Part shown: piece after piece, positions 1 through 18,900 of the stretch | How the letters are laid out: each line of letters opens with the position of its first letter | How positions within the stretch are numbered: position 1 is the first letter of the stretch | Origin: Tubiluchus corallicola | Lineage: Eukaryota; Priapulida; Priapulimorpha; Priapulimorphida; Tubiluchidae | Direction of reading: 5' to 3' | DNA length: 64,000 nt | Assembly: GCA_030141605.1 (NCBI GenBank) | Contig: JAQGDQ010000125.1 | Location: 1-64,000 of the forward strand | Translations under genes and position numbers: made by a program | The notes under the pieces: generated by a model | What the model saw: the letters and a program-made list of their open reading frames with translations, nothing else | The model's database searches: none | Told to the model about the DNA's origin: nothing

Positions 1-768
1 GGAGCGTAGATTATATACATGTATACTTTTAATGCCCCCTTTATAATGCCAACTCGCTTAACACCATTGTTTTTGGCAAAGCAAAACCTCCCTATTTGCT
101 TAGACGTGTGTGTCTTAATGCACATCGTTATAATGCCAAACTCACTTAATGCCAACTTTTTTTTGCAGTTCCTAAGTAGGAGGTATAAAGAAGTTTGATG
201 GCTGTATATGTGTTTGTGTGTGTGGGTGTGGGTGCGTGCGTGCTTGCGTGTGTGGGTGCGTGCGTGTGTGTATTGAACATAAGTCAATAATTTAGTCTGT
301 TAATCATTTAGTGTCTTTAGCTCAGAAGTACTAAAAAAAATTTATTCCCACAGACGAAGAGGTTCTAAAACACCAAATTTTACTGTACCTTATTTGAAAA
401 TGCTAGTTGTTTAAGCTCTGTGAATAAATGAATGAATAAAAATTGAACAGTAAATGAAATGGGTTAGTGTTTGGTACGTAATGACTGGTAGGATTAATTA
501 TGCAACCCCAATCGATCAGGTGAGATCTTTATCATTTAGGCAGTTCACAAATAGATCAACTTAAGGCAGGCAATGCTTTGTAAGCCAGTTTTATGATTCA
601 CTTACTGAATTTTCACTTATGCAAATTCTTTTAGTTTAGAAATGCTTAAAATTTGCAGTTAAGGAACTAATTTAGTCTTGTTAAATACAAATTGTATGTT
701 CTTTCTTTGAACTTATTTGACTTAAATGAGTTAAGTGAAAACAAAAATTATTTCTCATCCATTTGCAG
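1..768 (+). other. SARNP intron upstream of the first visible exon
   Basis: This stretch ends in a good acceptor (ttgcag at 763-768). It holds an impure GT/GTGC microsatellite at about 208-272 and a diverged direct repeat of the motif ataatgccaactcgcttaa near 51 and 130. No coding exon with SAP-domain similarity is visible, so that exon should lie further left. Confidence 0.7.
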
Positions 769-5371
<4,603 letters not shown>

Positions 5372-5640
5372 TAGTTGCTGGAAACTCGTATGCAACGATT
5401 CCACATGAAGACATTTTACAATTTAACGTGTAAACTTTTAACATATCCATAGTTGTTTTAGAAATGTTTTCATTTTAACATGGAACAAAAAGCACTGTTA
5501 ATTGTGAGTAACTTTATTATCCTGCATTTTCCTAATTAGATTTTAAAGTTTCATGATTTTAAAAAGGAAGTAATTTGAAAATGCTGTATGTACCGTATGT
5601 GTTTGAATTTTAATAAATATGTTCAGTAGGTTATTGTGGT
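5372..5640 (+). terminator. SARNP 3' UTR with polyadenylation signal
   Basis: The sequence after the TAG stop is AT-rich and non-coding. A canonical AATAAA lies at 5612-5617, about 240 nt downstream of the stop, and is the best candidate cleavage signal. A second AATAAA-like site follows near 5670. The 3' end has not been demonstrated. Confidence 0.55.
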
Positions 5641-8179
5641 AATAGATTTTTTGGGGTTAATTGATTACAAAATAAATTGCAGTGTCCTAATTGCTTTGCG
5701 ATTCATACTTGAAGAATTGTATTCATAAATTTCGAGTGCCTTGAAGTGTAATGTCCGAATTAAGTAAATAGTACTAATTTTCATGAAACGTGGACCTATG
5801 GATAAAGATTATATGTCACAAACACAGATCCAGTCATTATCGGTTCAAAAAAATTGGTTTGATAACCAAGGTCCATTATAAATTTAAATAAAGATTTTTT
5901 TCTTCTTTGTTGTATGTAGGATAGAAAAGACATACTTTCTGGATATCCTATTATCAATAGCATGGTATTATATTGTTTGTAGTTACTATATAATATGGAA
6001 CTACTCTAGAACATCATGTTTAATCACCTTTTACCCGAGCTGTTTTGAGGGTATAGTCATCCTCGTAATCTTGCTCTAATAAGGACAAGTCAACGGTATT
6101 GATGTTTTACGTAATATGAATGTGCTTTGGTAAGGTTGTTCAAGAGATTACTTATGTTCAAAAAATTATTTATTTTCTTCTATAGCGTGTGAAATATTTG
6201 GATTGGGCATTAACTAATTCTTGTTTAAAGCATAAGTAGTTTCTTCACAGTTAAAAAATTTTTATTATCGTTCTACTAAACTGATAAACATAAAAAATTG
6301 CTTCTATGAGTATTGTTTGTCTAGTACGTGTGACATATTATTTTCTGTGAAGTACTATTAAATTGAGCTGATGTAATTATTGTGTTTTCCATGACATTTA
6401 TACATTGGAGAATTGTATGAAACTACAAATATAGTTTATGTGCAGTAATGAAATTTGTAGTTATAAAAATACATTATATTAATTTTACTAAGTAGGCACT
6501 GGCGTAATTATGTATCCTCAGACCTCACAATTTCGAATGGGCTCACAAAAGATGGGTCTCTGAGGATGAATGAAATAACCACATTGCATATCATTTTTTG
6601 TGCGCAAAACTCCTTATTCAAGACACATCTGCAAATTAGGAAGACAACGATTATAGTTAAATTCACAACTTATTTGATAGTTTTTTTTTGTATAAATGAA
6701 CTAGACCTGTTGTTATAGCAATAGCTCACAAAAACGCCACTCACTGTGTAGGATGAAACTGTTTGCTAAGGGAAACGGCAGAGATTTCACTATTGAAAAA
6801 ATAAATATTTAAGAAATCTTGCTGTGTTTATTTTTTCCCAGTTTGCTAATAAAATAACTACAATTTGAATATTGCTTGGAATGCGTTTCACAAATAACAA
6901 ATCGTTTGGAAATCTTTCAAGTAAAGACCACAAATAGCGCCAAATAAAGCTTTTCCAGATCTTGTGGTGGTAGCATATAACACTACAATAACTGGGAGCT
7001 TTTGAGTGCAATTATGTCACGACCTGAGGATTTATATATATATATATAATAATCTTTATTTGCCATTAAAAACATTGATAATCACTGATAAAAACTTTAT
7101 AGAGATAATCAATCAGTGTTAGTTAATAAAAACTTACACTGCTGAAGGCAAATGCGTCAGTGCAATCTAAACTACTGTGCAGTAATGACGAATAAAATCA
7201 AACATATTTACAACTATACACAAAAAAATATAAAAGAAAAACTATGATTTAATTAATATGGCCGTGGGTATATGAATTCGGAATTAGTGTGTATGTTGTC
7301 GTACTGGTGTGATGGTATTTCATATCTGGTTAATATTAGTGATTTTAATTTTGTTTTAAATGCTGATAGGGACTTGATTTGTTTAACCTGTAATGGTAGA
7401 GAATTCCAAAGTAAAATTGCTTGTTTGATTACAGAGTTCGTTCCATAGTGGGTATTTGTCCTAATTTGTTTTAGATTGCTTGTTCTGGAATTAACGATAG
7501 GATTTGGAAAAAAGGTAAATCTGTTATTCTGGAATTTTAAGTTGCAAATGACGATAATGCCCCAAAATAATTATAAGACCACTAGTTTTAACATAACAAG
7601 ATGTTATAATTGTCCCGTGCATCGTGCTGAGCTCTAACATTGATTAACACGAGTTTCCATGTAGCATGCTGTAATAAATTGTATGACTGCATTAAGAATG
7701 CATTACATTATTTTACTCATGTTAGCCCTTTTCTCTTTATGCCATTTTATTATGGAATTGCATTATTATAGCATTATATTTGTCTCTGAGGAAAATACTG
7801 TCATGATTTTTTAGCATGATGAGATTTGAAAGTAAGCAGTTTAGTGAAACACAAATTCGTCGTGATTGTACAAGTATCACGTCAGATCTTTAGTAGGTGT
7901 AAGAAATAAGTTTTTATAATGATTTATAGTGTTATGCAATTTGTCCCGACAAATGTTGAATATTATAGCAATTAAAAATCAACTGGATATGTGTTGGAAA
8001 TGATGGAGCCGTCTGCAATACTGCAATGAACTGACACCGAATGTCTTCACCGTTGTGTGGTGAGCTTTGTAGTCGTGTGGAATGGAGGTTATTAAGTTGC
8101 AAGCGTCGTCGGTGATCACGGAAATCGATGGTGTCTCATCGGTTTCTATGACTCCGTGTTTGTTTTTTTGTTTTTAATC
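5641..8179. other. Intergenic region between SARNP and KIF28
   Basis: Apart from the LINE fragment near 7.0-7.6 kb, this AT-rich stretch shows no conserved reading frame. The last 200 nt before the kinesin ATG (about 8000-8180) are less AT-rich and hold several CpGs. They are the likely promoter and 5' UTR, but no TATA box or other decisive element is visible. Confidence 0.6.
7029..7560 (-). mobile_element. Non-LTR retrotransposon (LINE) ORF2 3' end, 5'-truncated
   Basis: Read on the minus strand, this gives a nearly continuous frame with the typical end of CR1/Jockey-like ORF2 proteins: NTHYGTNSVIKQAI, then WNSLPLQVKQIKSLSAF and KTKLKS. A stop and an AT-rich 3' end follow, closing in a (TA)n tract at 7034-7049. 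No reverse transcriptase domain is present, so the copy is 5'-truncated. The clade is not resolved. Confidence 0.8.
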
Positions 8180-11100
8180 ATGGAAAAATCAGAAAATGTT
8201 AAGGTTGCGGTGAGAGTGCGACCATTTATATCCTTTTGTTTAATGTGCTGTGCTGCTGCACCAAAATATAGTTAAAACCTGTTCTCTTTTACATAATTTT
8301 CCCAATGATATACATAATAATTACAAATTTGACCACTTTTTGTGGCATAGTCGAATTCGTTTATGAATACGTGGCGGCTCGCATATAGGTACATTGGAAC
8401 TGCAGCAGTTCCTAGTTTTACTCAATATTATCGGTGATATTCAATATAATGAGTTTTTTCTTTAATTCTTCGTTTATACTTGTATGGAACAAGAGCACGT
8501 GAGGGTACACTGCTTCACAGTGGTGTGTTTGGCTGTTGTGCGCATGCGAATAGGACTTCCAATTTTCTGCAGTAGACATGCAAATGCTTCTATCTTTAAG
8601 TGTTAGTGCAGTAAATATGTTAACATCTGACCTGTTGCAGAGAGGACAGGTTGATTGAAGGAGATAAACTGAAATGATAAGTATCAGCATTTCTATGTTT
8701 AAAAATTTTGAGAATAGAAGGATGATGGTGATTGATTGAAAAAATATCGCTAACTTAAGGTCAGTAAACTTAAAAGATGCTGAAACTGTAGAAGGCTGCA
8801 TCTACATTTTGTGTTTAAAAGGTTTAAGTTGAGTTGTCTGAGCCTTTTAGGGCAAGAGAAATCCTAAAGGTCAACACGTGTTTCTACTAAATGCTAATTA
8901 GTTCTTATTGTGAGAATCTAGATATGATTGGCTTCATTAAGATGATGATAAACAAGTGATGTGTAAAATCATTAAAGCATTGTACAGTTAATTTTAACTG
9001 TAATGTGCAAGAAATAAGACCTAATAATTTATGGCACTTAATGACTTTAGTGGTACACTCACATCTCGGTTTGCCAGACCTCGCTTTTATAGATATTAGA
9101 AGAATCGGACAAAATCTAGGCCATTAAAAAGTCCGTTGTTTTGCAAGCTGACCTCTAGTTGAGGGGGGACACTTTGTTTACATCCAAACAGGTGTAACAA
9201 CATGTGAGTAACTTGTATGTCAGCATGTTTAGTGGTTTAACCAGTGTGTGTAAGTGATTTCGTGTCAGATATGGAGAGTTATTTGAGTCAAATGCCGACG
9301 ATTTTTATATACTTCAGTGGCCACTACTACACATTTTTGAGACAATTAGGCGATTTTTTATACATTACCGTGGCGGTTACTGTATTAGCGTAGTATCGAT
9401 AAATACGGACAATTGACAAATTCGTATTGACGTCTCCCCATTTTTGTTCGGCAATGATATGAGTGTAGCTTGCATTTTGCTCAATTCAACTTCAACTTCG
9501 ACTCTATCTTATCAATAGAAGAGGATGTAGAGGCTTTCCATTGGATGCCAATTTACTAGCATTCCAACTCATTGCTGCACAAACACAATCATTTAACAAG
9601 GTGTTACTTTTCATTTATGTCCACGTTTACACCCTACTTTACTTTGTTTTGTCACTTCAATATATTATTTTTATGAGTGTTTTTGCCATTAATGTGTTTA
9701 TCCTTAATAATACCTACAGTGATAGGGAAAAATTAAAAAATGCCACTTGTGTTTTAACCATGATAGACAAGACTACAATACTATATGATCCATCGAATGC
9801 AAAGCAAAAGCCAAGACATTATACATTTGATTGTTCATACTGGTCACATGATGGTTACAGGGAAAATTACAATGGATACTTGGAATCTTCAGCACCTTAT
9901 TATGTTGACCAGGTAAGTTGAGCTTCACAAAAAATTGCTACTAAATTATTAAATAAAATTAAATAATTGATTCTACTGGTTTTGCTGTTGGGTGTGTGAT
10001 GTTTCAAAAGTACCTGAAGAGTTTCTGCTGTTGTGAACTCAGAGTATAGATGTATTTGTTCACCAAAAATTTTGATATTTTCTTTCGCCATTCTGGCTAA
10101 ACTTTTCTTTTTGGTGAAAGGTTATATAAAGCTGCCGGGCCAAGTATGTGCAAAAGCTTATTGGTATTGCAGCTTTTCATTCCTTCTCAAAAGTACTGTG
10201 TTAGTAAGTATAAGCTGAAAGCATTTTTGATAATATTATAATTAGGTGTTCTGGGATTAGGACATGACTTATTGGGGTCAATTTATCTCAGTTTAAAATT
10301 TGTAAGCGATGCAGTGCAAATATTGCTTGTTTTGCAGAAAGTCTGCAGAGTTGTAGTCAGATTTAGCAAGTAATTATCATTATTTTTAGTATGTATTTTA
10401 GTAATTTCAAACTGTTAATCTATTGTTCTACAGTTTATTTTAGATTTTATTAAGGATATATTTATGAGTGACTGTGTGCGTTTTTGTTATTGTTTTTGAT
10501 ATAGCATTGTGTATTGGTTTCTGCAAAACTGTTTTTATTTCTTCTCGAGCTTGTATTTTCTTGTTAGCATTTTTGAAGATTTCAAATCCTGTTTATTATT
10601 TCTTATGATCGTCTTGATTGTTTTAGCAAAAACTTTATGATGACTTGGGAAAGAGCATGCTGAACAATGCTTGGAAAGGTTACAACTGTTCATTGTTTGC
10701 ATATGGACAAACTGGCAGTGGAAAGTCATATTGTATGATGGGCTTTGGTGCTAATAAAGGTGAAATGCTTAGCAGCTTTAAATGGACTAGTCTTGCATTG
10801 ATCAACATCTTGTAAAAGAACATTTTATGTTATCAGTCATAATTTCGTAATAGATTTTCAATTTATGTGATTAGCTGTGTATTTTTCGTACTTAGGCTAT
10901 GGGCATATTTTCAGCATTGTCAATACATTCTAATTTGTATTACAGGTATTATTCCTCTCTTGTGTGAAGATTTATTTAGAACAATTGAAGAAAGAAAGAA
11001 AAACCAACCATCAGACCAAGAATTCCAGGTATTTGATTATTGAGTAATATTCAGAGCGCATGCTGTAAATATTTCAATACACATTTCTTATTTTAAGTTT

Positions 11101-13016
11101 GTTTTACAAATCTGCAGTTAAAAAACTAAATTTTTCTAACTGTTTTAGTTAAATTACATAAATGTGACTAGCACGTTGTATAAAGTTTTTCTTTGGGAAA
11201 TTTTTGTGTCTTATGGAGGAGGAATGTACACAAATAATTGATTATCCTACAAATAGTATACTGTATTCTACACATGCTGAATGTCAACCGCTCACTTACC
11301 GGGGAAAAAAACTTGGTACAGAGCCAACATCATTGTCCCGATAAAAATAATCTGCTACCGCATGGCAGAAAACAGTCATTCCAGGTCAGCTCACTACTTT
11401 GGGCAATTCACTGGGAAGTCGGGTATACTGTGCATGCTTAGTCATTATTCTTATGGCACTGGTATGGGAACATTTTGAAAAAGTTCATTCAAACATTGCA
11501 GAATTTTCATTAGGTAAAAACAAATTAAATTATGAAAGATCAGCAAGATTTGTATTGCTTCATTTACGCATACAGCTCATTTTGAAGTTCATGTTGCAGT
11601 AATTAACATTACAGTTCAGTCTAGGCAAGAGCCTGGATGCAGGTAAATTTATTTTTTGAGCCCAGCAGAGGATGTGGCTCAACAGTTAGCATAATTCAGC
11701 CTAGGCATGTGAACAAATTTATTGTTCTGCCTTAATAACTAACATACGCAGTGATACAGTAAGTGATGCCTTGTATTTTTTGTTTATCTGTTTCCAGATG
11801 GCGTGGCCTACGGCAATAAGCATGGAAGTAAAATATTCCAGGTCACACATTCGATTATTCAAATAATGAGTTATTCAAAATTCCCACCCCTATTATGCAC
11901 AGCTTCACTTTGTAGGCTGTAGCATAAGCACAGTTTTACATTACGTTATGATAAAAATTTCCAAATCTGTTAACAGGCCATTTCTGTGAGCGCTGTAAGT
12001 GCACCAGCAAGAGACGTACTGATGGTGTGTGAATGACTCAGTAAGAATAGAAGCCATGTATTTGATAGATGCATTAAAAATGAATCATGAAATATCAAAT
12101 TTATCACATCTACAATTATCGAAATTCATCAGCCATAAGTTTTATTTGTGTATACATTCTAATAGTAAAATTTTATTACTTTACAAATTAATTTTTTATA
12201 ATCTTATAAGTTGCTTTGTTTTACTTAATATTTACAGGCAGTTTTATTGTAGTAAACAGCTTAAGAACTGTTCATAGAGTGTGTTCTGTGAAGAAAGCTT
12301 AATAGCGCATTTCAGATTTTCTGGACTTTAAATCCAGTGTAGTACTCAATAACACAGTATGCATATTATTTCAGGTTTCTTTCAGTATGATGGAAATTTA
12401 TAATGAACAAGTGAGAGATTTATTAAATTATTCAAGTCATGTAAATGGAGGCCTAAAAGTACGACAGCATCCAGCCAAAGGCTTTTATGGTAAATTTGGT
12501 TATGTAACATTGTATGTGTCTTTATAAGACAGCTTTTAAATAGCTTACACTGATGAAGTGCCATGTAATGATGTGTACTCTGTTTTATTTTGATTGAGAT
12601 GCTTCTATGTTAATGTGATTTAAAAAATAGGTCTATTACTATTATATAGATTCTCTGATATTGTAATATTTGATACGCGTAAATACTATAATGATGCCAT
12701 TTATTGCAAGATTTTTTGTGAACAATCCAAGATCGATAATGTTTTCCAGAAACCTATATTACAATACATTTTACAATTATTCATTTTTCATTTGCTACCT
12801 GTAGACCTGTATTATGAATTTAAGATTAAAAGTGTAAATTTTACCAGCTAACTGAAAGACTAGTCTTATGTTTGGTTAGTTAACACAAAAGAACAATTTT
12901 TTGTAGTTGAGTCTTTATCATCAAATCCAGTGTACAGTTATCAGGATGTGGAAGCTCGCATAATGGAAGGCACTCGGAACAGAACATTAGCTGCTACAAA
13001 CATGAATGCTACTAGC

Positions 13017-13087
<71 letters not shown>

Positions 13088-15963
13088 TGTAACATTTAAA
13101 TAATTTTTAGTGTCAAGAATTGGAGAATTCACAAGAAAAAAATCCGACAAAGAAATTAAAAAGACTTGAAATTTTCAGTACTTCGCTGTCCTCTCTCGCC
13201 AGTTTAAGAAGAGACACAGACAATAGTAAATTTTTAATGTAATGCTGGCTATTCAGCAATAGAAAAAAAACAGAAAAACACAGAAGGAAAAATACAATCG
13301 GTATGAAATAGTGTGAAGAAGTCTTCATAATATTGTGACTTGTGATGTGTTTCTTTTTATTAATGTAAATACAGTAATAAGTGGTATACATCATCTAATG
13401 ATGTTTTGCTATGTTAAGTGATTTTTTTGCTAAAATTACATGAAAGCCAACTTTAAACACTCTAAACACTGCATTACTGTTCATCCTTTTAGAACAAGAT
13501 GACAGCATTGAAATATGTTCTCAAGGAACTAAAAAGTTATTTAATACCTCGTCAAAGATTAAATTGTTTTTTGTTGGATAAGCTGCCAACAAAATTTTGT
13601 GAAGTTAAAGGATCCTGCTCACTTAAGCTATGGCAAGTACCAATATATCATTTTCGTAATTGGAATCACATTGTTTCAGTCGAGCACATACAATTGTTAC
13701 TGTTCAGTTTAATCAAAAGGGGAGAAATGAAAATGGTCAGTTGGTTACCAAGATGGCTAGTATCAATCTTGTGGATCTTGCTGGAAGGTAAGAGTTTATT
13801 CACATAAAAGATTGCGTTGTCTGGTAAACTTTTTCTTCTGCTGGCATGGATTGAAGATAGAGTTGTGTGACCTGACTTGACTTGCTGTTTAGTTGTAAAA
13901 GAATTAAAGAAAATAATTGTTTATTGCAGTTTTCTGCATTTTACCAGTTATTACCCGCTATTTCTAAAATATCTTACATTACATATAAATAAAGAATTAT
14001 CGTACGTCATTATAGTTATTGAGTTAAGCTTGACAATTTCCTAAAAATTAAGGAATATAGGTAGATAAATTTGATATAATATGTATATAAAATATGTCAT
14101 CTGTACACATTCTAATATAAGCAATTAACGAAATATTGCAGCTTGTATCTCCCCTCACGCATTTGCTATCTATACTGAGATGATTAAAACATTGACAAAA
14201 CATGAGTACAATTTATAAATACACTATTACTGAAGAAGCATTAAACAACAATTATGTGTTATATTGTCTGACTTTATGTGTTTAGTGAAAGATCTGATGT
14301 GTCTGGAACAAGTGGCGACAGATTAAAAGAAGGCTCAATGATAAATGTATCGCTTAGTTGTTTGGGCAATGTAATAAGATGCCTTGCTGAAAATAACAAG
14401 ATCAAGAAAACTTTAGTTGGTATGTAATGTAAACATGTGCATTCATTGTTCACTGCTGTACTATTAGGACGCTGCTGGTTTTTTTATGTTTTCCTACTTT
14501 TCGTGAATGACTTCTAATGCGAAAATATATTTAGTTTTTTATTGTTAACTATGTAATCACTGTTCTTCACCACATGTGAGGTATATGACAGTGATAGTCA
14601 CAGACCTGCTGGTTTTCACGGATTAGGCATGTTGTGCAACGTGTTTTTTAATCTTTCAGTTGTGTACAGGCATCAAAGTTTAGTTCTCTTTCATTTTGCT
14701 ACTTCACGCGCAACTTTGCAAAACCACCTGGTTTTGTTCACAATCAGCACTAACTACAACATAATCACTAGCACTATTGTCAGTAAGACAATAGTATTCA
14801 TGTGTGTCACAGCTTATATTATACTACAGTGTATTAAAATTGAAAACTAATTGCTTTTGGGTGCTACTGAGCTTTTTTCGTTGTCCAATTCACACATACA
14901 CTTACAAAGTTCAAAATGCTGTTAGGTTCTAACTTGGACAGACGCTTCTGTGTTTTATGATTAAATGACAACAAAATGCCTAGTACATTAGCATCGTGCA
15001 TTTCATATGCTAATACATATTACGCCGCCTTCTCATGTGTTGCTTTCCTTTAAATTCATTTTATTTTTAATTTTTTTATGTTCCTATTTTTATCTGTTTA
15101 CTACATGCAATTTTGTACGTTTAGTGCCATATCGAGATTCCATCCTCACGAAATTGCTGAAAAATGCCCTGGGAGGAAACAGTATTACAATTATGGTAAT
15201 CTTTTATATACTTTGACAATGTAGTATTTCATTAAAGACTGAACTGTAATTACACACGCTTATTGACATGATATTGATAAATAGGCCTAAATTTTCAATC
15301 TGAGGCTTTCATAATTACTAAAGTGTGGTTTTCACATTTTAACTTTAATGCTGTTGAAAAACCTAGCTTTCAGTGGAAAGCCAAATTGAGTTAAGTTTGC
15401 TGGAGTGTTTTTAAGCATAATAACAACACTTTCGGAGGAATGCCAAAATTTTTTCTCCACAATCGAGATGAATTGAATTGATAATTGTGTTACGAAGATT
15501 TTTGATTTTTCAAACTTCAGTAGGTTTGCTATATTGTTGCTGCGTGTATCCTTTTTTCTCTGAACATATCACTTTTTTGCATCTAAGGTTTTTTTATTTA
15601 TCTTGTATTTTTTCAGATAGCTGCTGTCAGTCCAGCTGACATCCATTACGAAGAAACATTATCCACATTGCGATTTGGTATAATGATTTAATGTATTTAT
15701 TTATGATTATAGCTAATTTAACTGAGTATTAAACATCCCTTTTGCGTACTTTTTAAAAATTAGAATTAAATGTGTATGCATGCTGCGCATTTATTTATGA
15801 CAAATTGTTTTTTGTTTAGCTAATAGGGCTAAGAATATCACCACAGTGGCCCTGATGAATGAAAGTCCAACAGAATTATTATTAAAGGAGCTCAAAGAAG
15901 AAAATCAGAAGCTTTTGCAAATGCTAAAAGCGGGAAAAGTGACACAAGGTTACACTGAAAAAG
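8180..15963 (+). CDS. KIF28: KIF28 motor-domain exons 1-11
   Basis: Exons: 8180-8227, 9718-9912, 10627-10759, 10946-11028, 12375-12489, 12907-13018, 13680-13787, 14286-14419, 15125-15195, 15617-15677 and 15820-15963. The P-loop GQTGSGKS is at residues 108-115. Switch I is NATSSRAH at 225-232, with Ala where many kinesins have Ser. Switch II is DLAGSE at 261-266. The end of the motor, LRFANRAKNI, is followed by the neck and the start of a coiled coil. All nucleotide-contact motifs are intact, so a functional ATPase is expected. Every exon junction keeps the frame. Intron 1 is unusual and is described separately. Confidence 0.92.
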
Positions 15964-18900
15964 GTCAGCAGCCTTTTTATTATTTTTACTGTTTTTGCTA
16001 TTTTCCTAGGCTATTGTTAGTTATTATTTGAAGAGTCGTTCATATTGTAAATAATAGAAAGAAGAAAATCTGGTTAAAAAAACCCAGGGGATCTCAAGGC
16101 TCACATGTAAGGTTCATTTCGTATTACAGATTGATAAGAAATGGTTAACTTTAAAATTTTTCAAACAATTATAATAATAGGTCAACCATTTTTGGGCAAC
16201 ATTTACAACTACTATGACAGCTGCTGTTCTAGCGTATTGCTGTGTAGGTATTTGTTTGCTTAAGTAAATAAACTCTAAATAGATTTTTGTGTCATATACA
16301 TTTGTTCTTTAGAGGTGGAAGAGATTAGACGGTCACTTGAGGAACAGATTAAACAGAACCAAGTAGAAATGGAACAAATGAATAAGTCATGGCAGCAGCT
16401 CTTACAGGAGAACCAACAAGAAAACATGGTAATATATTACAGTGGTGGAGCTAATGTACTGGTAACAGTGTAGGAATAAATCTACACTATAATTAACTTT
16501 GACAAGGAAAGGTGAACAGCATCACAACAGGCCTACCTGTGGTGGAAAACTAGGGATCATAGGACAAAACTCCACCAGGCGAAAGCCCACCGGAGAAAAC
16601 CCCACCATACAAGTTGAAAAAAGACAAAACCGACCAGCGAAAATCGGGTGTCAAAAAAGGGAATAGTTTTGCAACAAAGCTGCGTTGCAAAGAGTTTATT
16701 TCGAGCTAAAATAAAAATTGTGCTTTATTCAACTTGATAGAAACTACATGCAGAGTGATAAATTGATAATATCATGGGAGTGTTTGCAATTGGCTTGTAA
16801 CTCCCGCCTCTAAAGCAAAGTGTTTAGTGATACTGATCGGTTGTTTGTCACCTGAGCAGAGCGAGCCCATTGGACATTTTCTTGCTCTGAAGCTTTTTGT
16901 CTAATGTAGTTAATTACTGACTGAGCTACTAATTATGTACTTATGAAGAAAACTAATAAACACTATTGTCTGTCGGCAGAATAATTAAAACTTGCTTTTA
17001 ATGTTAGCGTTTAAAATGATTGATTTCACGTTTCTTCACAAACTCATGCCGACTCATTCGTGGTAACTGAAAAGTGACAAGACTAAGCAGTAGCTTTCAT
17101 TTGCTAATCACTATGAGCAGCCATTTCTTTACTAGTGTAATTTACTAGTCGAGAAATTTTTATGTAGAACCAGCCTCAGTATTCTCAAATATTTCCCAGT
17201 CACATTAATTTTATTATCCATACCCAGCACCACCCTCGGCCCATTCCAGTTCTTCAGAAATAAGAGGTATAAGTTTCGCAAAAAACGGCTGAAAAATGGC
17301 CATTTTTGGAGGTTTTTCGCCCCCCCTCTTCCTTCCTAGCCCAATTCGAAAAATAAACCATCAATGGCACGACACTAGATCGAGACCTTTCGTTTGATAT
17401 ATAGATCGCCGCAAATGGTGCCCTCGTCCGGGCTGTAGCCTCGAATCTTATATATATATAAATATATTAAGATACCAAGAATATTAATATAACAGATTTG
17501 CAAAATTTGTGTTAGTCTGAATACATTCCCTTCTGCAAATCGACAAAACAAAATTTAATTATTTTTTCTGAGAAATTACGTAGCTTTAATACTTAAATAT
17601 TCATTATGTTAATAATAGATAAGTTTTTAATTGCTTTAATAGTAATTAAAGTAAAATACCATTTCTTAAAATATTTTTGTATTTCTTCTTTTTATAGAAG
17701 AAGAGTTAAAGCAAAGTTAGTTAGCAATTAACGTGAAATGTAACTTAAAATTGTCTTAAGTAAACAGAACTATAACAAATTTAAATATGCGTTAACTTCA
17801 AAAACGTGTGTTTTATAAAATTAAAATTTGAGTGATCATGTTTGCATTTGTCCATCAGTTCTGAGCAGCTCTAAAAATTATTTTATTTTTTATTCGTTTT
17901 TTTAGAAAAAGTTAGAAGAAGAGCGACAGAATCAAGAAAAGAAGAAAGTTATGCCCCACTTATGGAATTTGAATGAGGATCCCATGCTCACAGGAATGCT
18001 CGTTCATTTCATTATTCCAGGAAAATTAATTATTGGAAGCAAAAACACAGTGTCTAAAGTCAACACAAATAACCATATTGTTTTGAAAGGATTGAGGTAT
18101 GACTGAAGTGAATATATATTCTTGAATTTCGTATTTAAATTTTTAGGTTTTTGACTTTGCTAATAACGTCCTGAAGCTTTCTGCCCTTTTTATAAGTAAT
18201 TTCGTTTTCATTTGGTTTAGTCATTACGTAACTCTCTTTGTGTAACTGTGTAATTTGTTCCACTGCGTTTTTTTTTGTTATGAATTCGTTTTTCGTTTCT
18301 TGTAGTATACTACCAGAACATGCTTACTTTACGAACAAAAACAATGTGATTGCAATGAAACCTGGACAGGCTGCAAGAGTATTAGTTAATGGTGATGAGG
18401 TAACTGATAGTGTCTTTCTAAGACACAACGATAGGTAAGTAATTATAGCATATCAAAGGTTTATGTTTATTTAAGCCTTGCCTGTGGGTTGTGGGTGCAA
18501 TGATGAGATGAGTCTTTATTTAGTTATATCATTTTGCCATAAAGCTGCCAGCACCTGCTCTCTTCTTTGTTTAAGGCAGGAGTGTGCAAATTATCTGACT
18601 TGCCGGGACACATTAAACTTTCCCGCAGTTTCTGCGGGCTACAGGCAGTTTGATCAAGGAGCCAAGTACAGAAAGGCCTAATAACGATTTTTTTGCATCC
18701 GACCTGCGTACATCATTACTACTACACTCAAGAAGCTATTTTAGAAGTTATTAAAATTTATATTACAAACCATATGTTTCTACTTTCAGGACAGATAGTG
18801 GTAATTTCATTACAATGCATATTAGTAATGTGTATCACACAGTCTGTGTAGTACAGTGTTATTAAGCTACAACCGTCTTGTAAGGGTTAATGGCATCCGA

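Noticed and set aside
735-768. ATG at 735 as a start codon for the acidic SARNP exon
   Set aside because: It lies before a clear acceptor (AG at 767-768), and the SAP domain expected upstream is missing, so the exon is internal.
8418-8801. 127-codon minus-strand frame inside KIF28 intron 1
   Set aside because: Hydrophobic, low-complexity AT-rich translation with no splice context or recognisable family.
12941-13150. Minus-strand frame with Ile-Tyr repeats
   Set aside because: It is the translation of the (AT)n tract after the exon ending at 13018.
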